Shown one piece after another: positions 42,563 to 51,052 of a DNA stretch of 64,000 nt. Positions within the stretch are counted from its first letter, which is position 1. Each line of letters opens with the position of its first letter. Under the pieces are notes generated by a model. That model had not been told where the DNA came from, did no database searches, and was given only the letters and a program-made list of their open reading frames with translations. Made by a program: the position numbers and the translations under genes. Source of the stretch: JBJTUH01 sp044346175. GTDB lineage: Bacteria; Cyanobacteriota; Vampirovibrionia; Vampirovibrionales; JAJTHC01. The stretch is taken from NCBI GenBank assembly GCA_044346175.1, contig JBIIZQ010000002.1, forward strand, positions 1 to 64,000. The letters are read 5' to 3'.

Positions 42563-45202
42563 ATGATGTTTGAACGTTTTACTGAAAAGGCCATTAAGGT
42601 CATTATGCTTGCCCAAGAGGAAGCCCGGCGTTTAGGGCATAACTTTGTGGGAACAGAGCAAATTTTATTAGGGTTAATAGGGGAAGGCACTGGCATTGCA
42701 GCTAAAACCCTCAAGGGTATGGGACTCAACTTGAAAGACGCACGCGCGGAAGTTGAAAAAATCATTGGGCGTGGGTCAGGGTTTGTGGCAGTTGAAATTC
42801 CTTTTACCCCTCGTGCCAAGCGTGTGCTTGAACTCTCATGGGATGAAGCACGCCAACTAGGACATAACTACATCGGCACCGAGCATCTGTTACTCGGACT
42901 GATTCGTGAAGGCGAAGGCGTTGCCGCACGTGTGCTTGAGAACCTAGGTATTGACCTCACCAAAGTACGCAGCAATGTGATTCGCATGCTGGGTGAAACC
43001 CGAGGGGCTGCGTCTGGGGGTAGTAGTTCAGGCGGTGGTAGTGGTAGCAGTGGTGGCAGTAGTAGCCAAGGCAGAAGCAAAACACCGACCCTTGATGAAT
43101 TTGCAACCAACCTAAGCCTTGCAGCCCAAGAGGCTCGTCTTGACCCTGTCGTAGGGCGTGAAAAAGAAATTGAACGTGTGATTCAGATTCTTGGACGACG
43201 TACCAAAAATAACCCCGTGCTTATCGGTGAACCTGGGGTGGGTAAAACGGCCATTGCGGAAGGTTTGGCACTGAAAATTTATAATAATGATGTCCCCGAC
43301 ATTCTGCGTGATAAAAAAATCATGCAGCTCGATATCGGCTTATTGGTTGCGGGTACCAAGTACCGTGGGGAATTTGAAGAACGTCTCAAAAAGGTGATGG
43401 ATGAAATTCGTCAAAATGGCAACATCATCCTCGTCATTGACGAGCTTCACACCCTCATTGGGGCGGGGGCGGCCGAAGGTGCCATTGATGCTGCCAACAT
43501 CCTCAAGCCCTCCTTAGCAAGAGGGGAACTGCAGTGCATTGGTGCAACCACCATTGCTGAGTACCGTAAGCATATTGAGCGTGACTCGGCTTTAGAACGT
43601 CGTTTTCAACCTGTCATGGTAGAAGAGCCTCCTGTGGATGATGCCATTGAAATTCTTCGTGGACTCCGTGAAAAATATGAAGAACACCATAAGCTTACCA
43701 TTACCGATGAAGCCATTATCGCAGCCGCTACTTTGGCCTATCGCTACATTGGGGAACGGTTCCTGCCAGACAAAGCCATCGACCTTGTGGACGAAGCAAG
43801 TTCGAGAGTTCGTTTGAGCCATGCCAAGTTACCACCAGAAGGGCGTGACATTGAAGACCAAATCAAGAAGACGGTGCGTGAAAAGGAACTGGCGATTCGT
43901 GGTCAGGACTTTGAAAAAGCCACGGAACTTCGTGACAAAGAAGCCGAGCTAAAAGAAGCCCTTCGTGAGATTTCCGAAAATTGGAAAAAGGAAATTGAAC
44001 AGAAGAAAATCTACGTCACGGAAGATGATATCGCCGAGATTGTGGCAAGCTGGACAGGTATTCCTGTCTCCAAACTCACAGAAAGTGAGTCGGAGAAGCT
44101 CATCAAAATGGAAGATATTCTCCACGGTCGTGTGATTGGGCAGAATGATGCCGTCAAAGCCATCTCCAAAGCCATTCGTCGCGCAAGAGTAGGCTTGAAA
44201 AATCCTAACCGTCCTATTGGGTCGTTTATTTTCTCAGGACCTACAGGGGTCGGAAAAACCGAGCTTGCCAAAACCTTGGCAGGGTACTTCTTTGGTTCGG
44301 AAGACAGCCTTTTGCGGATTGATATGTCGGAGTACATGGAGCGTCATACGGTTTCCAAACTCATCGGAGCCCCTCCTGGGTATGTCGGTTTCAACGAGGG
44401 CGGACAACTCACCGAGATGGTACGACGGAAGCCCTACAGTGTGTTGCTGTTTGACGAAATTGAAAAAGCACACCCTGATGTCTTCAACATCATGCTTCAA
44501 ATCCTTGATGATGGGCGTTTAACGGATAGCCGTGGACGCAGTGTTGACTTTAAAAACACCATTATCATCATGACCTCCAACGTCGGGGCAAGAGGCATTG
44601 AAAACCCCAATCCTCTTGGCTTTGCCTCCAGTGATAAAAGCGACGAGGCCCGCTACAAACGGATGAAAGAAATGGTTTCTGAGGAGTTGAAACGGATGTT
44701 CCGTCCTGAGTTTTTGAATCGTTTGGACGACACCATTATCTTCCATCAGCTTACCAAAGATGAAGTACGTAAGATTGTCGATATCATGGCAGCCGAGCTC
44801 ACTGACCGTGTCCGTGAACACCACATGGATTTGGTCATTGAAGACACCGCCAAAGACCTCCTTGCGAAAGATGGTTATACACCCGCCTACGGTGCCAGAC
44901 CGTTACGTCGGAGTATTCAACGCATGCTTGAAGATGAAATCTCTGAGCGTATGCTTCTGGGTGAGTTTAAAGCTGGGCATAAAATTACCGCCAAGCTTAA
45001 TGAAGCCGAAGATGCCATTGCATTCGTCACCGAGGAAGTGCCTATTGAGTCGATTCCAGCACCTCGCACCAAAACCAAAGGTGCAGGGTCTACCACACTC
45101 CCTACGGGCGGTGGACACTCTATCGGGCAACCGTTGCCTTCTCGTCGTCATGGCGGTAGTGGTGGGGGTTCTTCAGGTGGGGGTGCTGCCTTAGAAGCCT
45201 AA
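42563..45202 (+). CDS. clpC: ClpC-type AAA+ unfoldase
   Basis: ClpC unfolds substrates for ClpP. Present in order: two N-domain repeats (FTEKAIKVIMLAQEEARRLGH; FTPRAKRVLELSWDEARQLGH), a Gly/Ser linker, D1 with GEPGVGKT and VIDELHTL, a UVR-containing middle domain (FEKATELRDKEAELKEAL), D2 with GPTGVGKTE and LLFDEIEKAHPD, and NPLGFASSD, which carries the hydrophobic ClpP-docking loop. This is the ClpC rather than ClpB or ClpA type. It has 879 residues including a Gly/Ser-rich tail (GGSGGGSSGGG). The start is a double ATG at 42563. A strong terminator follows. No mcsA, mcsB or ctsR is adjacent. Confidence 0.97.
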   Translation: MMFERFTEKAIKVIMLAQEEARRLGHNFVGTEQILLGLIGEGTGIAAKTLKGMGLNLKDARAEVEKIIGRGSGFVAVEIPFTPRAKRVLELSWDEARQLGHNYIGTEHLLLGLIREGEGVAARVLENLGIDLTKVRSNVIRMLGETRGAASGGSSSGGGSGSSGGSSSQGRSKTPTLDEFATNLSLAAQEARLDPVVGREKEIERVIQILGRRTKNNPVLIGEPGVGKTAIAEGLALKIYNNDVPDILRDKKIMQLDIGLLVAGTKYRGEFEERLKKVMDEIRQNGNIILVIDELHTLIGAGAAEGAIDAANILKPSLARGELQCIGATTIAEYRKHIERDSALERRFQPVMVEEPPVDDAIEILRGLREKYEEHHKLTITDEAIIAAATLAYRYIGERFLPDKAIDLVDEASSRVRLSHAKLPPEGRDIEDQIKKTVREKELAIRGQDFEKATELRDKEAELKEALREISENWKKEIEQKKIYVTEDDIAEIVASWTGIPVSKLTESESEKLIKMEDILHGRVIGQNDAVKAISKAIRRARVGLKNPNRPIGSFIFSGPTGVGKTELAKTLAGYFFGSEDSLLRIDMSEYMERHTVSKLIGAPPGYVGFNEGGQLTEMVRRKPYSVLLFDEIEKAHPDVFNIMLQILDDGRLTDSRGRSVDFKNTIIIMTSNVGARGIENPNPLGFASSDKSDEARYKRMKEMVSEELKRMFRPEFLNRLDDTIIFHQLTKDEVRKIVDIMAAELTDRVREHHMDLVIEDTAKDLLAKDGYTPAYGARPLRRSIQRMLEDEISERMLLGEFKAGHKITAKLNEAEDAIAFVTEEVPIESIPAPRTKTKGAGSTTLPTGGGHSIGQPLPSRRHGGSGGGSSGGGAALEA

Positions 45203-45223
45203 GCGTTAACCAACGATGTCAAC

Positions 45224-45261
45224 AAAAACTGCTTTGAGTCCCCCTCAAGGCAGTTTTTTTA
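45224..45261 (+). terminator. Terminator of clpC
   Basis: AAAAACTGC(T)TTGAG pairs with CTCAAGGCAGTTTTT, followed by more T residues. Confidence 0.85.
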
Positions 45262-45328
45262 TTGGAGGATACCTCACAAGCCCATCAGGTCATCAAACAT
45301 TGAGTAAGAATGTCCTAATCACTTACAC

Positions 45329-45407
45329 CGTCATGCCGAGGGAGGTCGGAATCCAGAGAACATGTCGTATGGGTGAAGGATAGATACCGATTTTCATTGG
45401 TATGACG
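45329..45407. mobile_element. 79-bp palindromic MITE/REP-like element, copy 2
   Basis: This is the reverse-orientation copy of the 34170-34249 element, with CGTCATGCCGA at one end and ATTGGTATGACG at the other. It overlaps the 3' end of lpxB by about 14 bases and supplies its stop codon (45394-45396). Confidence 0.8.
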
Positions 45408-46821
45408 TGCCACGCCCTAGCGTAGTATCAATACTGTTCATATGGGCGTACGTGCATAGTACTTCCGCCAGTGAGGGTGGCGGACTCGTTTGCCCCAAAA
45501 ACATGGTTTGAAAGCCCTTCAATTTAGCCTGAATACTGGGAGTATCCCGCATCAGGGTTTGAAGTGCCTGAAGCCATCCCTCAGGCGTAAAGGCTTCCTG
45601 TAAGCATTCAGGAAAGAGAGGCGGCGTTAAGCGATGACTTGATACAGTAGCCTGCGGAAAACAGGCTTCTTGCAGGGCATACCACCAATGTTTCTTGGGG
45701 GGGGTTAAGGTTGGGGGTGTCGTTTGCCAATAGGTCAATAAGTTAGGCAAGCCTAAAAAAGGGACTCTTATAAAGAAACGTGCAAGGGTAGCCAGTAACC
45801 AATAACTTTTATACACAATGACACTGGGACACCCTAATAAAGCAGCCTCTAGGGTTGCAGTCCCTGACTTAATGACACCCACATCAGCCAGAGCAAGGAG
45901 GGTTCGAGTCTCATGATGACCCTCTACATAGTCAATATCAAGAGCGGGTGGGAAAGCCGTAAGGTCTATCACATGGCGGAGGGTTGTATTCGCAACCGAC
46001 ACACGAATACAAGGCCAAGACGCTTGCGGGTTTTCCTGACAGTATTTCAGAATACCAGCCTTAAACAAAGGCCAAAACGTTACAACCTCCCCTCGGCGTG
46101 ACCCTGGTAAAAAAGCCCATAAAGGACGCTCATTAGGAGAAGCTTCTGAGGGGGGTATCAATTTTAAGTGCCTACACGCTTCAAGGTAGGCAGGTGTATC
46201 GAGGGAGCCAGTTCGTAATGATACATAAGGTGCCAGCACGGTTTGCAGGGGATGCCCCACATACTGGCAAGCAACCCCTTGAGCCTCATACATCGCTGGC
46301 TCAAAAGGAAAAATACTATAGAGTTTATCAATGCTACGTTGTATCATGCGGAGCCGTCCAGCACGTGAAGCCCAGAGTTGAGGGGGAATGTAGTAGTGAA
46401 TGGGTATCTCAGGGTGTTGCTGTTTCAGTTTGGCAGCCAAACGCAAATGAAATCCCCCATAATCCACTAACAAGATAAGCGTTGGTGGCTGATTTTTAGC
46501 ATGTGCCAACATATGCTTGGCAAGTTTTAAGTGATGGTACACGGTACTCATCCCTTTACCCAGCCCCAAAGCACCTAGGTGTTGATGGGTTGCGAGGCAC
46601 GTATGAGGCATATCATAGCGAGCTAAAACGTTTTGAAGATGCTCACCCGCTACAACGGACAAGTAGGGAAACGGCTTTACATGATGGGGCCACATCCGCC
46701 AGAGACTTTCGAGAGTATGAGCCATATGAGCATCTGCGGAGGGGTCTCCCGTGCTGATAAGCCAGTGCATTGGGTACTGCTCGGAGAAGCTTGAAGATTG
46801 AGAAACAACAGTAGCCTTCAT
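45394..46821 (-). CDS. lpxB: Lipid-A-disaccharide synthase LpxB
   Basis: LpxB joins UDP-diacylglucosamine and lipid X at the inner membrane, making the lipid A disaccharide. GT19 blocks are visible: ISTGDPSADAHMAH (the usual GE-SGD loop, altered), DYGGFHLRLAAKLK, YYIPPQLWASRAGRLRMI, IFPFEPAMYEAQGV, the nucleotide-binding FLPGSRRGEV, and IKSGTATLEAALLGCPSVIVYK. The total length (~475) exceeds E. coli (382), with a tail of about 50 residues whose last codons lie in a mobile-looking repeat. It is in an operon behind lpxI (23-base gap). It implies a lipopolysaccharide outer membrane. Confidence 0.92.
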   Translation of the reverse strand: MKATVVSQSSSFSEQYPMHWLISTGDPSADAHMAHTLESLWRMWPHHVKPFPYLSVVAGEHLQNVLARYDMPHTCLATHQHLGALGLGKGMSTVYHHLKLAKHMLAHAKNQPPTLILLVDYGGFHLRLAAKLKQQHPEIPIHYYIPPQLWASRAGRLRMIQRSIDKLYSIFPFEPAMYEAQGVACQYVGHPLQTVLAPYVSLRTGSLDTPAYLEACRHLKLIPPSEASPNERPLWAFLPGSRRGEVVTFWPLFKAGILKYCQENPQASWPCIRVSVANTTLRHVIDLTAFPPALDIDYVEGHHETRTLLALADVGVIKSGTATLEAALLGCPSVIVYKSYWLLATLARFFIRVPFLGLPNLLTYWQTTPPTLTPPKKHWWYALQEACFPQATVSSHRLTPPLFPECLQEAFTPEGWLQALQTLMRDTPSIQAKLKGFQTMFLGQTSPPPSLAEVLCTYAHMNSIDTTLGRGTSYQ

Positions 46822-46844
46822 GGGAGACACTCAAGGACTTTCTC

Positions 46845-47840
46845 TTACCCATGCACTTCTTCACGATATTGATTCGCCGTATGCGTCACATGCACAGGCA
46901 CATCGTCAAGATGGGCTTTATCAATGGAAAGAATCACCATACCATGTTTATCGGCAAAACCCGCCATGGCATGGGCATCAAGGTAAAGGGTTTGATGGGC
47001 TTCCGTCGCTAAGACTTTAAATCCTTGTGCATGAAGCGTTTGCAAGGTGCGTAAACCCACGGTAGGAATGTCAAAGCGTTGGTCTTGCCCTGGTTTAGCC
47101 ACCTTCACGAGCGTGCCTCCTTTTTTACGGAGGAGCTTCCCTGCACGCTGGATACAGGCATCTGTACCCTCAATCGCTTCTACGGCAATCACCATACCCT
47201 CATGCGTCACAACGGCCTGCCCAATATCTAACCCCCCCATGGTTTTTGCCATTTGAAATCCAAGGGCAATATCACGAAACTGTTCAGGGGTAGGCTTATG
47301 TAGAGACAAACATCCTACAGGCTGAAAGTGCTTTGATAAAAAGGTACTTTGAGGTAAGACCTCAATCCCACACTCAGAAATAACATCCACATAGGTTTGC
47401 ATCAGTGCGTCATCGTTGCGTGTGAGCAGCTTTGCCAACAAGGATAAGGCAAGGCTATCTAGTTGCGGCTGTGTAAAGAGCATCCATTTATTTACTTTCC
47501 CCGCAAAGACTAAATGGGTCACATGATAAGCTTTAAAAAGCGACAGATTTTGTGCGACCAACCCCGGGACAATCGGCACTAAGCATCCCTGAACAAGCTT
47601 ATAGAGTGTTTGACGATTATCCTTCGATAAAGAAAACACAACCACTTGCCACCCCTTTGCTTGTGCTTCCTGTACCACATCCACAGGGAGTTGCCCCCAA
47701 CCAGCAACCACACCCAACACAGGACACGTGGTATCTAACTCAGAGACACAGGAGGGTTTCGCAGGTTGTAATAAAGACATCAAAGGAAAGAGCATCGGTA
47801 CAAAGCGTCTCAATGAAGAAAGGGACTTGAGGGGTATCAT
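46845..47840 (-). CDS. lpxI: UDP-2,3-diacylglucosamine pyrophosphatase LpxI
   Basis: LpxI makes lipid X for LpxB, replacing LpxH. The DUF1009/LpxI blocks are present: LGVVAGWGQLPVDVV near the N-terminus, GFQMAKTMGGLDIGQAVVTHEGMVIAVEAIEGTD (positions ~195-230), KKGGTLVKVAKPGQDQRFDIPTVG, and the C-terminal KHGMVILSID. The frame is open to ATG 47948, and the true start is uncertain; ATG 47840 and 47795 are alternatives, since the conserved core begins about 40 residues after 47840. It lies 23 bases before lpxB in one unit. The upstream region is shared divergently with rpmG. Confidence 0.9.
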   Translation of the reverse strand: MIPLKSLSSLRRFVPMLFPLMSLLQPAKPSCVSELDTTCPVLGVVAGWGQLPVDVVQEAQAKGWQVVVFSLSKDNRQTLYKLVQGCLVPIVPGLVAQNLSLFKAYHVTHLVFAGKVNKWMLFTQPQLDSLALSLLAKLLTRNDDALMQTYVDVISECGIEVLPQSTFLSKHFQPVGCLSLHKPTPEQFRDIALGFQMAKTMGGLDIGQAVVTHEGMVIAVEAIEGTDACIQRAGKLLRKKGGTLVKVAKPGQDQRFDIPTVGLRTLQTLHAQGFKVLATEAHQTLYLDAHAMAGFADKHGMVILSIDKAHLDDVPVHVTHTANQYREEVHG

Positions 47841-48018
47841 GGAAAGGCTGACTCGTGCGATTGAAGCCACCATACGATGCAATGCAATGGGGATAACACA
47901 CTTGGCACTTCCTACGAAGTACACACTCATAGTAGCCCAGTGTAACATAAGAGAAGGCTCTGCACATGTTTGAATGACTATGTTTTCATGTTATTGTGAG
48001 GTCATGTTGGTACACTTA
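47841..48018. other. Divergent region between lpxI and rpmG
   Basis: It holds TTGTGA at 47994-47999, with TATGAG 17 bases further on (48017-48022) overlapping a palindrome. This is a candidate promoter for rpmG-feoAB, of moderate quality. Confidence 0.35.
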
Positions 48019-48033
48019 TGAGAATAGTTCTCA
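48019..48033. promoter_or_regulatory. Fur-box-like palindrome upstream of rpmG-feoA-feoB
   Basis: TGAGAATAGTTCTCA has two perfect six-base arms with a three-base centre, matching about 11 of 14 symmetric positions of the 7-1-7 Fur-box core (TGATAATnATTATCA). It overlaps the candidate -10 (48017-48022), which would suit iron repression. This is inference from a single site. Confidence 0.45.
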
Positions 48034-48175
48034 AATAATCGCTTTCTTTTTAAAACGCACCTCAGTACATGCCGTACAAACGCTTACCGTCCTTTGGACA
48101 TCTCTTAGTAGGTTACGATTACCCTCATAGACATTTTTCTTGTTATAAAACACTACCTGATGAGCCTTTCATTTT

Positions 48176-48361
48176 ATGGCAACCTTTGCACAAAAGCCCC
48201 GCATTTCTAAAGTACGTCAAATGATTCTTTCTTGTTCCGTCTGCCATCGTAGAAACTACTATCCTAACACGGTACGCAAACCCCAAGTACAAGGACGATT
48301 CCAAGTAAAGAAGTTTTGTCCTTACTGCAATGCCCACACGATGCACGTAGATACCCCCTAA
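48176..48361 (+). CDS. rpmG: Ribosomal protein L33 (zinc-binding form)
   Basis: The 61-residue protein carries the L33 pattern SCSVCHRRNYYP ... VKKFCPYCNAHTMHVDT, with two C-x2-C pairs (the zinc, C-plus form). It has an N-terminal extension of about 13 residues. Usual neighbours such as secE, nusG or tRNA-Trp are not visible. Its position just ahead of feoAB is unusual. No strong ribosome binding site is seen before ATG 48176. Confidence 0.9.
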   Translation: MATFAQKPRISKVRQMILSCSVCHRRNYYPNTVRKPQVQGRFQVKKFCPYCNAHTMHVDTP

Positions 48362-48416
48362 TACTCGTCATATACCTTTTGTCGTGCTATTCCTAAATAC
48401 AAAGGTTTTTCCGCTG

Positions 48417-48638
48417 ATGCTCTCATTGCCACAAGCACCCATTGCCAAGCCACTTACTTTGCAAGATATCACGCATGAGGAAACAGCACTACTGTTACTT
48501 CGTCTTGGGATTTATGTCGGTGATGTGATTAACATTTCTGCCAAACTGCCAGGCAAAGGGCCTATTGTCTTAAGCCGTAACGGTCAGGAAATTGCGCTTG
48601 GTTATGAGTATGCACAAGACGTGTGGGTACAATCCTAA
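48417..48638 (+). CDS. feoA: FeoA, ferrous iron transport accessory protein
   Basis: The SH3-like FeoA fold is recognised by LLRLGIYVGDVINISAKLPGKGPIVLSRNGQEIALGYEYAQDVWV, with the typical small beta-barrel pattern. FeoA assists FeoB. It has about 73 residues from ATG 48417; the GTG at 48384 is an alternative. It lies 55 bases after rpmG and 100 bases before feoB on the same strand, forming a likely iron-uptake unit. Confidence 0.88.
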   Translation: MLSLPQAPIAKPLTLQDITHEETALLLLRLGIYVGDVINISAKLPGKGPIVLSRNGQEIALGYEYAQDVWVQS

Positions 48639-48753
48639 ACCCAACAAACATGACGCACTGAAAGGTCATGTTTAGCCTCGATAGTGTTATCGTAGTGGTC
48701 GCTTTTTTTCGTTCTCCTTCTGCTCTCATGCACGTTCTGTGCCACACGCTCCC

Positions 48754-50760
48754 ATGCTCGCCCTCACTTTAGAGACCACCCCGTTACCCAACACTCCCTA
48801 TCCTCAACGTGATATGCAGGAACAACCCAAGAGCTTTTCAAACCGTCAGCTTTCAGAACAGTGTGTTACTTACTGGCCTAAGGGTCATACGCCCCCTACG
48901 GCAAAGGTCTTTCCACTTGAAACGGTGGCAATGATTGGGAACCCGAATGTCGGGAAAAGTGTAGTATTTACCGCTTTGACGGGTGCGTATGCTCAGGTGT
49001 CCAATTTACCAGGCACCACCTTGGTACTCACACAATCCACCCTAGTACTCCCAGGGATGGCAACGCCTGTACACATCATTGATACGCCTGGGTTGTATGG
49101 CCTCTCTTTGCTGAATGAAGAAGAACGTGTGGCACAAGCAGGATTAACCCAAGCCGATGTTGTGTTAAACATCGTGAGCTTACCCACTTTGGAGCGGGAT
49201 TTATTTCTCACACAACAACTCATTGACTACGGCTACCCGTTAGTCGTAGGTGTCAACCAATTAGATGAACACGCAGAAACTGCCAAAGGCTTATCTGATG
49301 TTTTACAGACCCTTGCCGAGCGGCTTGGTGTACCTGTTGTAGGGATGGTTGCCACCCAAGGACTAGGACTAGAAACACTCAAAGCCACCATTGCTTTAGC
49401 ACAATGGGGTATCCCTACACCTGAACTTCGTGCCAACGATGGCATTTGGCAAAAAGCCCACCAAGCAGGGCAAGCACTCATGCACTATGAACAACAAGAG
49501 GCCAACCCCAAAGAAAGACTCAGTTGCTATGGGACACGTCGGCAGTACCTCAAAGGACTCTTAAGCTTACTCGAAACAAAGTGTCCAGCCCTCTTAGGGA
49601 ATATCGACCCCTCAGGAAATCTTGCCTCCCCGAGCTTTACAACACAGCTCAGCCGTCTCCTCATGCACCCCGTGTGGGGAACGGTTGCCTTACTTATCGC
49701 ACTCTTGACCCTTTATCAAGTCGTTGGGGTATGGGTTGCAGGCGATTTGGTTGACCTCATGGAAGGCTTTTTTATCGAGGTCATCAACCCATGGCTGGTG
49801 AGTCTCTTAACCCCCTTGATGCCTAAGGGGTCTTGGCTACACACCTTATTTCTGGGTGAATTCGGTATCATTACGGGTACACTCCGCTATGTATTTGGGG
49901 TGATGACCCCTTTGGTCGTTGGGTTTTACGTCTATATGGCCGTGCTTGAAGACACAGGCTACCTCCCACGCATTGCAACGCTCAGTGATGGATGGATGCG
50001 TAAGTTAGGACTCAACGGGCGGGCCATTATCCCCATGATTCTAGGCTTAGGGTGCGTCACGATGGCTTCGGTGAGTACACGCATGTTAGGCAGTCAAAAA
50101 GAGCGTACCATTGCAAGTGTCCTCATGGCGGTAACTATTCCTTGTTCCGCCCAGTTGGGTGTCATTACGGCTTTAATGGCGATTCAAGGTGGTCTACTTG
50201 GTTGGGTGGCATTTATGGTCACACTGGCGATTGTATTTGGTATCATGGGACGTATCCTTCAAGGGATTGTCCCAGGGCAAACCAGTGCCTTAATGATGGA
50301 TATTCCTCCACTCCGCTTCCCTCAGTGGCAAAATGTGCTTCAGAAAGTCTGGCTACGCTCAAAAGGATTTTTAGTCGATACCGCACCTGTGTTTATGGTG
50401 GGTTCAGCACTTGTGACGATTGCAACCCTGACTGGACTCATGCAGATTTTGGAACAGTGCATGATGCCTTTGGTCACCTTACTCTTGAAGCTACCCCCTG
50501 AAAGTGCCAAAGTCTTCATCATGGGGATGATTCGTCGTGACTTTGGGGTTGCTGGTCTGTATGATATGGCAAAAACCCTGCCACCTTTAGCCACGTTTGT
50601 TAGCTTGATTGTGATTACCTTGTTTGTACCCTGCTTTGCTTCTGCCAGTGTGATATGGAAAGAACGAGGGGCCAAAGAAGGACTCATTATTGTCCTTCTT
50701 TCTTGGAGTATTGCTTTTTTCGTTGGGGGGATTATCGCCCACGGTGCCTCCCTGTTTTAG
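48754..50760 (+). CDS. feoB: FeoB, ferrous iron transporter GTPase
   Basis: FeoB imports Fe2+ through the inner membrane. The N-terminal G domain has MIGNPNVGKS (G1), LPGTT (G2 region), IDTPGLYGL (G3) and GVNQLDE (G4). It is followed by a GDI-like helical region and the membrane part with the gate motifs (YMAVLEDTGYLPRIATLSD; LGCVTMASVSTR; IPCSAQLGVI) and later segments (FIMGMIRRDFGVAGLYDM). About 668 residues from ATG 48754 (GTG 48739 possible). There is no feoC. It is the last gene of the rpmG-feoA-feoB unit; the upstream Fur-box-like palindrome is the likely control site. Confidence 0.96.
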   Translation: MLALTLETTPLPNTPYPQRDMQEQPKSFSNRQLSEQCVTYWPKGHTPPTAKVFPLETVAMIGNPNVGKSVVFTALTGAYAQVSNLPGTTLVLTQSTLVLPGMATPVHIIDTPGLYGLSLLNEEERVAQAGLTQADVVLNIVSLPTLERDLFLTQQLIDYGYPLVVGVNQLDEHAETAKGLSDVLQTLAERLGVPVVGMVATQGLGLETLKATIALAQWGIPTPELRANDGIWQKAHQAGQALMHYEQQEANPKERLSCYGTRRQYLKGLLSLLETKCPALLGNIDPSGNLASPSFTTQLSRLLMHPVWGTVALLIALLTLYQVVGVWVAGDLVDLMEGFFIEVINPWLVSLLTPLMPKGSWLHTLFLGEFGIITGTLRYVFGVMTPLVVGFYVYMAVLEDTGYLPRIATLSDGWMRKLGLNGRAIIPMILGLGCVTMASVSTRMLGSQKERTIASVLMAVTIPCSAQLGVITALMAIQGGLLGWVAFMVTLAIVFGIMGRILQGIVPGQTSALMMDIPPLRFPQWQNVLQKVWLRSKGFLVDTAPVFMVGSALVTIATLTGLMQILEQCMMPLVTLLLKLPPESAKVFIMGMIRRDFGVAGLYDMAKTLPPLATFVSLIVITLFVPCFASASVIWKERGAKEGLIIVLLSWSIAFFVGGIIAHGASLF

Positions 50761-51052
50761 AGCGTGTGTAAGGGTTCCGATACAGGCTCTTAATATAGGC
50801 TTTAGTTTTCATCACTTTGGACGATATGATTAAAAGTAAAACGTCTACTCCGTTTTCAACCCATGAGATAGATGATGAGGGGAGCCGTTTCCAGCGTCCC
50901 CTTCAGAGAGAACCGCTTCCGTAAAAAATGATGCTATGAACACCTCTCGTATCATAGGGCAAAAACCTATGCCCTAGCGTGTCGTGTTTCGTGGTGAACA
51001 TTACATATCGAGACACAAAGTACATGTGACTAAAGAGAGAGTGTATACAGCC
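50761..51052. other. Spacer before the first membrane-anchored paralogue
   Basis: About 290 bases without a recognised gene or strong hairpin. The frame of the next gene is open from 50984, but its protein-like part begins at ATG 51053. Confidence 0.3.

Noticed and set aside
45900..45920. GGTTCGAGTC, a tRNA T-loop-like string
   Set aside because: It lies within lpxB coding sequence and no cloverleaf can be built around it.
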